Part shown: positions 13,797-22,282 of the stretch, piece by piece
How the letters are laid out: every line of letters starts with the position of its first letter
Numbering within the stretch: position 1 is the first letter of the stretch
NCBI GenBank assembly: GCA_036001225.1
Contig: DASYUM010000331.1
Coordinates: 1-24,988 of the forward strand
Source: DASYUM01 sp036001225
Lineage (GTDB): Bacteria > Methylomirabilota > Methylomirabilia > Rokubacteriales > DASRDR01
Direction of reading: 5' to 3'
Length of the DNA stretch: 24,988 nucleotides
Program-made: the position numbers and the translations under genes
The notes under the pieces: generated by a model
What the model saw: the letters and a program-made list of their open reading frames with translations, nothing else
What the model was told of the DNA's origin: nothing
Database searches by the model: none

Positions 13797-15617
13797 TCAG
13801 AACCGGAGCCGCGGGGCGCTGCCGGAGGAGCCCCGCGCGGCGGACGTGCCGGCCTGGCCGGTGATGACCTCCTGGCCGGCCTGGAGGTCGCCGCGCAGCA
13901 CCTCCGTGGAGCTTCCGTCCGAGGCCCCCGTCACGATGGACACCGCCTTGGGCTTGCCGTCCGGCCCGACGACGAACACGCGCCCCGGCACCCCGGCCGG
14001 CGCCGCCCCGGCCGCCGGCCCCTCCTGGGCGGCGGCCGTCAGCGCGTCGTACTTCGCCTGCTGCTCGGGCCGCAGGATCGCGCGGATCTTGTCCCGGGTC
14101 TCCGCCCGGATCCGCTTCCGCTGTGCCTCGCGCGCGCGGTCGTCGAGCCCCTGCCCGGCCATCGCCCCGAAGGCCTGGCGCGACTCGGCCAGGATCGCGT
14201 CCAGGCGCGTCTGCTGCTCGGAGGTGAGGCCGAGCTCGCGGGTGAGCATCTCCCGCTGCTGCCCGAGGCCCCCGCCGGCCCCGCCGCCGGGACCGCCGCC
14301 GGCCCCGCCCCCGGCGGCCGGACTCCGCCCGCCGCCCGGCGTGGGCTCCGGCCCGGCCCCCGTCTCACCGGGCGGCCGGAAGCGGAGGGCGGCGTTGGGA
14401 ACACGCAGCACGTCCTCCTTGCGATCGACCTGGACCCGCACGCTCGCCGTCATCCCCGGCATGAGCTTTCGCTCCGGGTTGGCGACGGCGATGACGGTCG
14501 TGTAGGTCACCACGTTCTGCACCACCTGGGGCGCTTTGCGGATCTGCACGATCTCGCCGCGGAAGGTCTGGCCCGGGAAGGCATCCACGGTGAAGGTGGC
14601 CGGCATGCCCTCCCGGAGCCGGCCGACGTCGGCCTCGTCGACCGCCGCCTCGACCTGCATCCGCGTCAGGTCCTGGGCGATCGTGAAGAGGGTCGGCGCC
14701 TGGAGGCTCGCCGCCACGGTCTGGCCGACGTCGATCGCTCGGGAGATCACGACGCCGTCGACCGGCGCCCGGATCTCGGAGTGCTCGAGGTCGAGCCGGG
14801 CCTGGTCGAGCGCCGCCTGCTTGTTCCGGACGCTGGCCTCGGCGGCCTTGAGCTGGGCCTCGGCGACCTGGAGGGCGGCCTGGGCGGAGACGACCTGCGC
14901 CTGGGCGGCGTTGGCCTGGGACTGGACCGCCGCCAGCTGGCCCTCGGCCGAGCGGAGGGTGGCCTCGCTGGCCCGGACCTGGGCCTGGGTGGCTTCCACC
15001 TGGGCTTTGGCCGTCTCGAAGCTCGTCTGCGCCTGGTCCTTGTCGTTCTGGGCGATCAGCTGCTTCTTGAGGAGATCGACGCTGCGGTCGAGCTGGAGCT
15101 TCGCGTTGGCCAGCGTGGCGCTGTCACGGGTCACGTTGGCGCGGGCGGTCGCGATGGCGGCCCGGGTGTTCTCGACGTCGGCCTGCGCCTTGGCGGCGTT
15201 GGCCTGGGCCGTCACCACGCCGGCTCGGGCGTTCTCGATCTCGGAGCGGGCCTTCTCGACGTTGGCGCGCTGGTTCAGCGCGACGGCCTGGGCGTTCTCG
15301 ACGTCGGCCCGGGCCGCGTTCATCTTCGCCTGGAAGGGGTCGGGGTCGAGGCGGGCGATGAGCTGGCCCTTCTTGACCGCCGAGTTGAAGTCGACGTAGA
15401 GCTCCTTGATCTGGCCGGACACCTGGCTGCCGACCTGGACCGTCGTCACCGCGTTGAGGTTCCCCGTCGCCGACACCGTGGTGACGATCGAACCCCGCTC
15501 GGCCTTGACCGTGCGGAACTTCGCCGCCTGAGCGCGGCTCGCGGTGACCAGGTACCCGGCTGTCGCCAGGCCGGCCACGACCACCAGGGCGAGGACGATC
15601 AGCACCGCCCGCTTCAT
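13797..15617 (-). CDS. MacA-like periplasmic adaptor with inserted Spy/CpxP-like segment
   Basis: This 606-residue membrane fusion protein is longer than the usual ~370-400. An N-terminal anchor helix (1-24) is followed by the first lipoyl half with GSQVSGQIKELYVD (~63-76). A long alanine/glutamine/glutamate-rich coiled coil covers ~95-285, then the second lipoyl half (EIRAPVDGVVISR, from ~286) and a beta-barrel up to ~412. A Gly/Pro-rich linker at ~415-450 leads to a helical segment at ~455-530. That segment carries LTSEQQTRLDAIL and, further on, RPEQQAKYDAL, the LTxxQ pair of Spy/CpxP-family periplasmic chaperones and metal sensors. The final ~70 residues resume the membrane-proximal domain (GRVFVVGPDGKPKAVSI, then LRGDLQAGQEVI). 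It should connect the MacB-type pump to the TolC-like channel; the inserted domain could sense stress or cargo. The ribosome binding site is weak. Confidence 0.9.
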   Translation of the reverse strand: MKRAVLIVLALVVVAGLATAGYLVTASRAQAAKFRTVKAERGSIVTTVSATGNLNAVTTVQVGSQVSGQIKELYVDFNSAVKKGQLIARLDPDPFQAKMNAARADVENAQAVALNQRANVEKARSEIENARAGVVTAQANAAKAQADVENTRAAIATARANVTRDSATLANAKLQLDRSVDLLKKQLIAQNDKDQAQTSFETAKAQVEATQAQVRASEATLRSAEGQLAAVQSQANAAQAQVVSAQAALQVAEAQLKAAEASVRNKQAALDQARLDLEHSEIRAPVDGVVISRAIDVGQTVAASLQAPTLFTIAQDLTRMQVEAAVDEADVGRLREGMPATFTVDAFPGQTFRGEIVQIRKAPQVVQNVVTYTTVIAVANPERKLMPGMTASVRVQVDRKEDVLRVPNAALRFRPPGETGAGPEPTPGGGRSPAAGGGAGGGPGGGAGGGLGQQREMLTRELGLTSEQQTRLDAILAESRQAFGAMAGQGLDDRAREAQRKRIRAETRDKIRAILRPEQQAKYDALTAAAQEGPAAGAAPAGVPGRVFVVGPDGKPKAVSIVTGASDGSSTEVLRGDLQAGQEVITGQAGTSAARGSSGSAPRLRF

Positions 15618-15698
15618 CGGTCCCGCCCCGGGCGGGTGGCAGGCCCCGGCCAGCCCCGCGTCATGGGTCGCGCCCCCTCTTCCTTCATGATCATCCTA

Positions 15699-15717
15699 CC
15701 GCGTCTGTTGGACGCGG
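15699..15717 (-). other. hairpin in the gap between channel and adaptor genes
   Basis: CCGCGTC at 15699-15705 and GACGCGG at 15711-15717 form a perfect seven-base-pair stem with a five-base loop. It lies within the 117-base gap of the leftward operon, 18 bases after the channel stop. No T-run follows in the direction of transcription, so a full intrinsic terminator is unlikely. It could be an RNA-processing or stability element, or a weak attenuator between the RND and ABC halves. Confidence 0.4.
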
Positions 15718-15734
15718 GGGCGACCCGCGACATT

Positions 15735-17075
15735 TCAGGGCCGTCCGACCGCACGATCGAGCGCGGCCAGGCCGAGCTTGTGGTCGGTCAGGGCCCGGAC
15801 CTGGTCGGCTTCGGCCGTGGTCAGGGCGAGCTGGGCGTCGGTCAGGTCGAGGATCGTTCCCACCCCGGCATCATACCGGCCCTGGGCCAGCCGAAGGTTC
15901 TCCGTCGCCGACTCGACCGCCTTCTCGGTCGCGGCCACCCGCTCGGCGGCCTCCACGACGCTGATGTAGGCTTGCTCGACCTCGAGCCGCACCTGGAGCT
16001 CGAACGCGTCGTAGTTGGCGCGGGCGACCTCCACCAGCGCCTGGGTTTCGCGGATCCGGGTGACCGTGAAGAAGCCCTCGAAGAGGTTCCAGGAGAGCTG
16101 GATGCCGATCGACCAATTCTCGTGGAGCGGCGGGTCGTCGGGCGTGCTGTACCCGTAAAACCCGGCCGCGTTCAGGGTCGGCCAAAAGCGGGCGCGGGCC
16201 CCAGCCAGCTGCGCGCGGGCCGCGTCGAAGCGCGCCAGGGCCTGGATCAGCTCCGGGCGATTTTTGAGGGCCTCGGTGAGGAGCCCGGCCGCGTCCAGCG
16301 TCACCGGCTCGAACCCGAGGATGTCCTGGATCTCGACGGTGGTGGTCGCCTCGAGCCCGAGGGCGTTGGCCAGGGTGGTCTCGGCCAGCCGGACCTGGTT
16401 CCGGGCCCGGATCACCGTGACGCGCGCGTTGGCGACCTCGACCTCGGCCTTGGTGACGTCGGACTTCGGCTTGGTCCCCACATCGAAGAAGCCCTGGGCG
16501 CTCCGGAGGTTCAGCTCGGCCCGAGCCAGGCCGGCGTCGGCCACCCGCACCAGCCGGCGGGACTGGAGCAGCACGAGGTAGGCCTGGCGGACGTTCAGGA
16601 CGACGAGCTCACGGATCCGCTCGAGGTCGGTCTCGGAGACGCGCACGTTGGCCCGGGCCTCGTCGACGAGGGCCCCGGTCTTCCCGAAGTCGTAGATCAG
16701 CAGGTTGGCCTGGAGCGCCGTGGAGATCGAGTTCGCCCGGACGCCCTGGTTGAGCGTCGAGCTGAAGAACTGGCTGCGGGCGGCGGCGCTGAGCCAGTCG
16801 AGCCTCGGATAGTAGGCGGACTGCGCCTGCGGCACCCGGGCGGTGGAGGCCGTCACGGCCTGCTCGGCCGCCCGGATGGTGGGGTGCTGCCGCCGCGCCA
16901 GCGCGATCGCCTCCGGGAGCGACAGCACCTGGCCGGGCGCGGGCGCCTCCCGGGCGGGGCCGGGCTGACCGGGAGCGGGCGGAGGCTGGGCGGCCCCGGG
17001 CGCCGCGGCGCCGAGCGCGACGACGATCAACAAGCCAACCAGCCAGGCACGGTCATCCGCGGGTCCGAGGTGCAT
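15735..17075 (-). CDS. TolC-family outer-membrane efflux channel
   Basis: This 446-residue protein has a signal peptide (WLVGLLIVVALGAAAPGAAQ, cut near residue 30) and a Pro-rich stretch to about 50. Two tandem outer-membrane-efflux-protein repeats follow. Each begins with the typical LSLPEAIALARRQHPTIRAA or DAAGLLTEALKNRPELIQAL pattern, ends each half with long Ala/Arg/Glu-rich helices, and has a closing YDAGVGTILDLTDAQLALT. Trimers form a beta-barrel plus a periplasmic helical tunnel that docks onto adaptor proteins. The gene sits after the RND pump (46 bases) and before the MacA-like adaptor (117 bases). As the only channel gene here it may serve both pumps. No lipobox cysteine is present, so it should be a TolC-type rather than an OprM-type lipoprotein. 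Confidence 0.93.
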   Translation of the reverse strand: MHLGPADDRAWLVGLLIVVALGAAAPGAAQPPPAPGQPGPAREAPAPGQVLSLPEAIALARRQHPTIRAAEQAVTASTARVPQAQSAYYPRLDWLSAAARSQFFSSTLNQGVRANSISTALQANLLIYDFGKTGALVDEARANVRVSETDLERIRELVVLNVRQAYLVLLQSRRLVRVADAGLARAELNLRSAQGFFDVGTKPKSDVTKAEVEVANARVTVIRARNQVRLAETTLANALGLEATTTVEIQDILGFEPVTLDAAGLLTEALKNRPELIQALARFDAARAQLAGARARFWPTLNAAGFYGYSTPDDPPLHENWSIGIQLSWNLFEGFFTVTRIRETQALVEVARANYDAFELQVRLEVEQAYISVVEAAERVAATEKAVESATENLRLAQGRYDAGVGTILDLTDAQLALTTAEADQVRALTDHKLGLAALDRAVGRP

Positions 17076-17121
17076 GGTCGCGAGATCTCCTGTGAGGGAG
17101 GGCGCGGCGGAGCGCGCCCGA

Positions 17122-20100
17122 TCAGGACGCGCGCGCGTCCTCGGCGCGGAACGTCCGGGGGAAGCGTTCTTCGAGCATGGTGTAGAGCGTCGGGATGAGC
17201 AGGAGGGTCAAGCAGGTCGAGACCAGGAGGCCGCCGATGACCGCTCGGGCCAGGGGGGCGTTGGCCTCGCTGCCGACCAGGAGTCCGAGCGCCATCGGGA
17301 GAAGGCCGACGATGGTCGTGAGGCTCGTCATCAGGATCGGCCGGAGCCGGGTCCGCCCGGCGGTGACCACGGCGTCGGCGAGCGGCCTCCCGCGCCGGCG
17401 CAGCTCGTTGGTGTACTCGACGAGGAGCACGCCGTTCGAGACGACGATGCCGACCATCATGATGATGCCCATGAACGACGTCGTGGAGAGCGTGGTGCGG
17501 GTCACGAACAGGGCCCACAGCACCCCGATGAGGCCCATGGGGACGGAGAACATGATGATGAAGGGGTCCTTCAGCGATCGGAACTGCGACGCCATCACCA
17601 TGTAGACGAGCATCAGCGCCAGAATGGTGGTGAAGAACAGGCTCGCGAACGCCTCCCGCTGCTGGGCGGTCTGTCCGCCCAGGCGCACCTCGAACCCGGG
17701 CGGGAGGCGGAGAGAGCCCAGCCGCGCATCGATGTCCGAGGAGATCGCGCCGAGGTCGCGCCCCACCGGATTGGCCGAGATGCGGATCAGGCGCTGCTGG
17801 TACTTCCGCTCGATCTCCACCGGGGCGAAGCTGCGCTTGATGTCGGCGATGGTCGACAGGACCAGCGGCCGGCCGCCGGCCGCGGTGACGAAGATCTTGC
17901 CGAGGTCCTCGGGGCGGACCCGGAACGGCTCGTCGAGCTGGACCACGATGTTGTACTGGTTCCCGGTCCGCGGGTCGGTGAAGATCGAGGGGTTCACGCT
18001 GACGTTCGAGTTGAGCGAGAAGAGCGCCGCCTGGGCGATGTCGCGCTGGCTGAGGCCGGCGCTGGCCGCCTTCTCGCGGTCCACCACGACGCTGAACTGC
18101 GGGTAGTTCTCCTCGCGGCTGATCTGCACGTCGGCCACGTTGGGAATCTCCCGCATGAGCCGAGCCGCTTCCCCGGCCGCGGCCCGGGCGTCCTGGAGGT
18201 CGTAGCCCAGGACCTCCAGCTCCAGCGGGTTCTGGGAGCCCCGGTTGAGCACGCGGTTGATGATGCCGCCGAGGTTGAAGAAGGTGATGGTGCCGGGGAA
18301 CTGGCCGGCGAACTTCGGCCGGATCGCGTTGACGATCTGGGCGTCCGAGCGCTTCCGCTTGTCGGGCGTCGACAGGTAGACCTGCACCTGGGCGGCGTGG
18401 GGGCCGGTGTTGGACGTGAAGATGGCCGAGCGCCCGCTGGGGATGCCCACGCTGGTGACGATCGACTTGAGCTCCCCCGCCGGCAGGTTGGACCGGATGA
18501 TCTGCTCGATCCGCGCCGTGATCTTCTCCGTCTCCTCCACGCGGGTCCCGATGGGAGCCCGGACGAAGACCCGGAACTGGCTCTCGTCGGAGGCGGGGAA
18601 GAACTCGGTGCCGATCAGGGGGTAGAGCCCCAGGCTCAGCAGGAACACGGCGAAGACGCCGAAGACCACCAGCTTCCGGTGCCGGAGCGCCCAGGCGAGC
18701 GTCCGCTGGTAGACCAGGTCGAGCCGCGCCAGCGTGGCCCGGCTCGCCTCGAGGACCCGATCCCACCAGCGCCGGCGATGGGGATCGTGGGCGCCCTCGG
18801 GCTTGAGCCAGTAGAAGCAGAGGAGGGGGGTGACCGTCCGGGAGACCAGGAACGAGGCGAACAGCGAGAAGGAGATGGTAAAGGTCAGGGGGAGGAAGAG
18901 AAGCTTGGCCTGCCCCTCGATGAAGATGGTGGGCAGGAACACCACGATGGTGGTGATGGTGGAGACGAAGATCGGCATGGCCACCTCGCGGGCCGCGTCG
19001 AGGACGGCCCTGCGGCGCTCCGTCCCGGGCATGGCGAGGTGGCGGTTGATGTTCTCCAGCTCGACGATCGAGTCGTCCACCAGGCGGCCGACGGCCAGGG
19101 CCAGGCCGCCGAGGGTGAACACGTTGATGGTCTGGCCCAGGAAGTACATGGCGATGAAGGTGCCGAGGATCGACAGGGGGATGGCGATGAAGATGATGGC
19201 GGTAGACACCAGGCTGCCGAGGAAGAAGAGGATCACCAGGAAGGCCAGGACGGCGCCCTGGCCCGCCTCGTGCCACAGGCTCTCGATCGACTGGCGGATG
19301 TACGTCGACTGATCGAAGGTGAGGCCGACCTTGACGCCGGCCGGGATCCCGATGAGCTGCGGGAGGGTCTTCTTGACGGCGTCCACGACATCGACGGTGT
19401 TGGCGCCCGGCTGCTTGTTGACGCGCAGGTAGACCGATCGCTCGCCGTCGACCCGGACCACGCTGGTCTGGGTCTCGAAGGAGTCCGTCACGTAGCCGAG
19501 GTCGCGCACGTGGACGGGAACCTCGCCGAACCGGCGGACGACGATGTCCTCCATCGGCCTGACGAGCTGGAACTGGTTGTTGGTGAAGAGCTGGTAGTCG
19601 ACGGTGCCGACCTTGATCCCGCCCGAGGGCAGGAGGAAGTTCGCGTCGTTGACGGCCCGCACGACGTCCAGCACCGAGATGCCCTTGGCATAGAGGAGGT
19701 CGCGGTTCAGGTTGACCGCGATCTGGCGGACCTTGCCCCCGTCGACGTTGGCCGCGGCGACGCCGTTGAGGCGCTCGATCTGCGGCTCGACCGTGTTGAA
19801 GGCGAGGTCGTAGAGCTGCTTCTCGTCGAGGCCGCCGCCGGAGACGGTGAGCAGGCAGACGGGGATGTTCGACAGGTCGGCCCGGACGATGAACGGCTGC
19901 TTGATGCCGGTGGGCAGGGTATTGAGGATCTGCTGGATCCGCTGGATGACCTCGGTCTGGGCGGCGTTCATGTCGGCGTCGTAGTTGAGCCACACCGCGA
20001 CCGCCGAGATGCCCTGCCGGCTCTTGGACTCCACGTGGTGGACGTTGGCCACCGCGCTGACGGCCTTCTCCACCGGGTAGGTGACGGTCTTCTCGATGTC

Positions 20101-20271
20101 CTGGACGTTTGCCCCGGTGTACTGGGTGCCGACGGTGATGATCGGGAGATTGATGTTCGGGAAGAGGTCGATCGACATCCGGGAGAGCGAGGTGTAGCCG
20201 AGGACGACCACCGCCAGCGACGCCATCAGCACGGCGATGGCGTTGCGCATGGCGAGGAGCGTGAGCCACAT
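17122..20271 (-). CDS. RND-family multidrug efflux pump (HAE1/AcrB-like)
   Basis: This 1049-residue inner-membrane pump has the standard length and duplicated layout: TM1 at ~10-30, a large periplasmic loop starting with IDLFPNINLPIITVGTQYTG, TM2-7 at ~330-560, a second loop to ~860, then TM8-12. The proton-relay aspartates of TM4 are present as Asp399-Asp400 in GRLVDDSIV. The lysine of AcrB TM10 is replaced by Ser945 in GIVVSNGVLLVEY, a form common in other HAE1-like branches. RLRPILMTSLTTIVGLLPMA after TM10 is a family signature. It forms trimers powered by protons that take drugs, lipids or bile-type compounds from the periplasm or outer leaflet to the channel. It starts 25 bases after the adaptor stop; its ribosome binding site is weak. 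Substrates cannot be read from the sequence. Confidence 0.95.
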   Translation of the reverse strand: MWLTLLAMRNAIAVLMASLAVVVLGYTSLSRMSIDLFPNINLPIITVGTQYTGANVQDIEKTVTYPVEKAVSAVANVHHVESKSRQGISAVAVWLNYDADMNAAQTEVIQRIQQILNTLPTGIKQPFIVRADLSNIPVCLLTVSGGGLDEKQLYDLAFNTVEPQIERLNGVAAANVDGGKVRQIAVNLNRDLLYAKGISVLDVVRAVNDANFLLPSGGIKVGTVDYQLFTNNQFQLVRPMEDIVVRRFGEVPVHVRDLGYVTDSFETQTSVVRVDGERSVYLRVNKQPGANTVDVVDAVKKTLPQLIGIPAGVKVGLTFDQSTYIRQSIESLWHEAGQGAVLAFLVILFFLGSLVSTAIIFIAIPLSILGTFIAMYFLGQTINVFTLGGLALAVGRLVDDSIVELENINRHLAMPGTERRRAVLDAAREVAMPIFVSTITTIVVFLPTIFIEGQAKLLFLPLTFTISFSLFASFLVSRTVTPLLCFYWLKPEGAHDPHRRRWWDRVLEASRATLARLDLVYQRTLAWALRHRKLVVFGVFAVFLLSLGLYPLIGTEFFPASDESQFRVFVRAPIGTRVEETEKITARIEQIIRSNLPAGELKSIVTSVGIPSGRSAIFTSNTGPHAAQVQVYLSTPDKRKRSDAQIVNAIRPKFAGQFPGTITFFNLGGIINRVLNRGSQNPLELEVLGYDLQDARAAAGEAARLMREIPNVADVQISREENYPQFSVVVDREKAASAGLSQRDIAQAALFSLNSNVSVNPSIFTDPRTGNQYNIVVQLDEPFRVRPEDLGKIFVTAAGGRPLVLSTIADIKRSFAPVEIERKYQQRLIRISANPVGRDLGAISSDIDARLGSLRLPPGFEVRLGGQTAQQREAFASLFFTTILALMLVYMVMASQFRSLKDPFIIMFSVPMGLIGVLWALFVTRTTLSTTSFMGIIMMVGIVVSNGVLLVEYTNELRRRGRPLADAVVTAGRTRLRPILMTSLTTIVGLLPMALGLLVGSEANAPLARAVIGGLLVSTCLTLLLIPTLYTMLEERFPRTFRAEDARAS

Positions 20272-20296
20272 GGAGTTATTCGGACGGGGCTCGGCG

Positions 20297-21598
20297 CTAG
20301 GACTTGGCGGGCACGGCCTTGACGGCCTGGCCTTCGCGGACCAATTCCTTGCCCTGGACGATCACCTGGTCGTCGGGCTGGAGTCCCTTGACCACCTCGA
20401 CGACCGGTCCGTCGCCGGCGCCGAGCTCTACGATCTGCGTCGCGACCTTGCCGTCGCGCACCAGGAGGACCGCCGGCTTCGTCTCGGCACCGGTCAGCGC
20501 CTCGAGCGGGATCAGCAGCGCGCCCCGCCGGACGTCGAGGACGAGCTGGACCCGGGCGTACATCCCGGGCTTGAGCACCTGGCCGGTGTTCGGGATCTCC
20601 ACCTCCAACCCCATGGTCCGCGTGCGGGGGTCGAGGGCGTGCACGATCCGGGCGACGGTCCCGGAGAAGCCCCGGTCGGGGTAGGTATCCACGGTCAGTC
20701 GGACCGGATTGCCGACCTTCACGCGGGCGACCTCCCGCTCGGGCACCTCGATCTGGACCTTCACCGGATTGATGTCCTGCAGGACGAGGACCGCCACCGA
20801 GGAACTGCTGGTGGCGGCGGCCTGGTTGCTCACCGCCGCGCCCACGTCGAGGTTCTTCTGCGAGACGTAGCCGGCGAACGGCGCGATGAGCCGGGTGTCG
20901 TCGACGCGCATCTGGGACATGCGAATGGCGGACCGCTGCTGCTCGACCTGGGTCTCGGCCAGCTTGACCTGGCTGTCGGCGGTCTCGATCTGGACGCGGG
21001 CCACCTGCACCTGGGCTTCCTGAGCCTGCATCCCGGCCTGGGAGGCCTCGTAGGCGGTCCGCGCGTTGTCGCGATCCTGGGCCGAGACCAACCCCTTGGC
21101 GAAGAGCTCGGTCAGGCGCTCAGCCTGCCGGCGGTCGTTGGCCAGCACAGCCTGGGCTTTCGCCAGGTTGGCCTGCTGGTTGAGGAGGTTGGCCCGGGCC
21201 GACTCGAGGTTCGAGCGCGCGACCTGGAGGCCGGCCTGGGCCGTGGCCAGTGAGGCCCGGGCCTGGTCCAGGGCATTTTCCATCTCGGTCGGCTCGATCT
21301 CGACCAGGAGCTGGCCGGCCTTGACGAAGTCGCCCTTGTCGACGCGGATGGCGCGGATGTACCCCGAGCTTTTGGCGAAGATCGGGGTCTGCTGGTTCGG
21401 CAGGATGTCACCGGTGAAGGAGAGGGCCACCTCGAGGTCTCGCCGCTCGGGCTTGGCCACGCCGACGACGATCTCGCGCGGCGCGCGCGTCACCGCTCGG
21501 GCCTGTTGCTCGCGAACGCGGAGGAGAACCAGCCCGACCATGACCGAGAGCAGGGCCAGGATGACCAGCGTGACCCGGTGGCGGCGCAGGAAAGCCAT
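20297..21598 (-). CDS. RND periplasmic adaptor (membrane fusion protein)
   Basis: This 433-residue protein has an N-terminal anchor helix (about 9-26, VTLVILALLSVMVGLVLL) and no lipobox. The order is lipoyl half 1 (FAKSSGYIRAIRVDKGDFV, ~73-92), an alpha-hairpin coiled coil rich in Ala/Gln/Glu (~105-235), lipoyl half 2 (RLIAPFAGYVSQ, ~240), a beta-barrel with GNPVRLTVDTYPDRGFSGTV, and a membrane-proximal domain ending VKGLQPDDQVIVQGKELV. This is the AcrA/MexA-type plan that links the RND trimer to the outer-membrane channel. Its ATG shares a base with the TGA of the TetR gene (TGATG at 21600-21596), so translation is coupled to the regulator. It is 25 bases from the pump gene and surely on the same mRNA. 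Confidence 0.94.
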   Translation of the reverse strand: MAFLRRHRVTLVILALLSVMVGLVLLRVREQQARAVTRAPREIVVGVAKPERRDLEVALSFTGDILPNQQTPIFAKSSGYIRAIRVDKGDFVKAGQLLVEIEPTEMENALDQARASLATAQAGLQVARSNLESARANLLNQQANLAKAQAVLANDRRQAERLTELFAKGLVSAQDRDNARTAYEASQAGMQAQEAQVQVARVQIETADSQVKLAETQVEQQRSAIRMSQMRVDDTRLIAPFAGYVSQKNLDVGAAVSNQAAATSSSSVAVLVLQDINPVKVQIEVPEREVARVKVGNPVRLTVDTYPDRGFSGTVARIVHALDPRTRTMGLEVEIPNTGQVLKPGMYARVQLVLDVRRGALLIPLEALTGAETKPAVLLVRDGKVATQIVELGAGDGPVVEVVKGLQPDDQVIVQGKELVREGQAVKAVPAKS

Positions 21599-22221
21599 CA
21601 GGCCGGGGCGTCCGGTCGCAGCAGGAGACCGTGCAAGCAGAGGTCACTGACGCGCGGAGCGAGCACCTCGGCGGGAGTATCCTCGGCGTGATTCAGGGTC
21701 GTCCCCCAGACCATGCCGATGAGCATCGAAGGGGCGAGCACGCGATCCACCTTGCGGAAGGCGCCGGCCTCGACGCCGCGGTCGAGGACCTCGGCCAGGA
21801 GCCGGGCGATGTGTGCCCGGCGGGCCCGGATGACCTGCTTCTTGCGCAGGAAGAGGCGCCCCTCACCCCGGTGAAGGAGGCGGAATGAGGGCAGGTGGTG
21901 GGCGAAGGTGTCCACGATGGCGTCGATCATGCGGCAGAGCGCGGTGGTCGGGGCGACCGCGGCCGCGCGTTCCGACTCGAGGCGGTCGATCAGGAGGCCA
22001 AAGGCCTCGTCCACGATGGCCAGGTACAGGTCTTCCTTGGACGGGAAGTAGCGGTAGAGCGTGCCCTTGCCGACCCGCGCCACGCGGGCGATCTCGTCCA
22101 TGGTGACCAGATGGTAGATGCGCGTGGCGAAGACCCGCGAGGCGCCCGCGAGGATCTGCGCCCGCTTCTGCACGCCTCGTGGCGTGCGCGATCGGGACCG
22201 AGCCGTGGGAGTCTGTGCCAT
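21598..22221 (-). CDS. TetR-family transcriptional repressor
   Basis: This 207-residue regulator has a basic N-terminal arm, then a TetR helix-turn-helix at about 40-62 (TMDEIARVARVGKGTLYRYF, ending PSKEDLY), the best-conserved feature of the family. The remaining ~140 residues form the variable helical ligand-binding and dimer domain (with DAIVDTFAHHLPSFRLLHRG and SMLIGMVWGTTL). It is the first gene of the efflux operon, overlapping the adaptor start by one base. A perfect palindrome lies 8-25 bases upstream of its ATG, beside a consensus-like promoter. The simplest model is an autorepressor that leaves DNA when a pump substrate binds, inducing itself and all six efflux genes. Its ligand is unknown. 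Confidence 0.93.
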   Translation of the reverse strand: MAQTPTARSRSRTPRGVQKRAQILAGASRVFATRIYHLVTMDEIARVARVGKGTLYRYFPSKEDLYLAIVDEAFGLLIDRLESERAAAVAPTTALCRMIDAIVDTFAHHLPSFRLLHRGEGRLFLRKKQVIRARRAHIARLLAEVLDRGVEAGAFRKVDRVLAPSMLIGMVWGTTLNHAEDTPAEVLAPRVSDLCLHGLLLRPDAPA

Positions 22222-22228
22222 CGAAGTG

Positions 22229-22246
22229 GAACTGACCAGTCAGTTC
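22229..22246. promoter_or_regulatory. palindromic operator for the TetR-family repressor
   Basis: GAACTGACCAGTCAGTTC is a perfect inverted repeat: eight-base arms around the centre CA. It lies between the -10 box and the tetR start codon, over the predicted transcription start. Both the symmetry and the CTGAC/GTCAG arms are typical of TetR-family operators of efflux genes. Binding here would block the promoter at 22253-22282. Confidence 0.75.
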
Positions 22247-22252
22247 TACGGG

Positions 22253-22282
22253 ACTATAACGTCGGCGTCCGGCGCCTGTCAA
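22253..22282 (-). promoter_or_regulatory. sigma-70 promoter of the tetR-efflux operon
   Basis: On the minus strand, TTGACA (22282-22277) is a perfect -35 box. An 18-base spacer leads to TATAGT (22258-22253), matching five of six -10 positions. Transcription should begin near 22246, at the edge of the palindrome, giving a leader of about 25 bases before the ATG at 22221. Confidence 0.75.

Noticed and set aside
17074..20322. Open frame of over 1000 codons on the plus strand opposite the RND pump
   Set aside because: It has low-complexity Asp/Glu/Arg/Gly composition and no domain, while the minus strand encodes an unmistakable full-length RND transporter.
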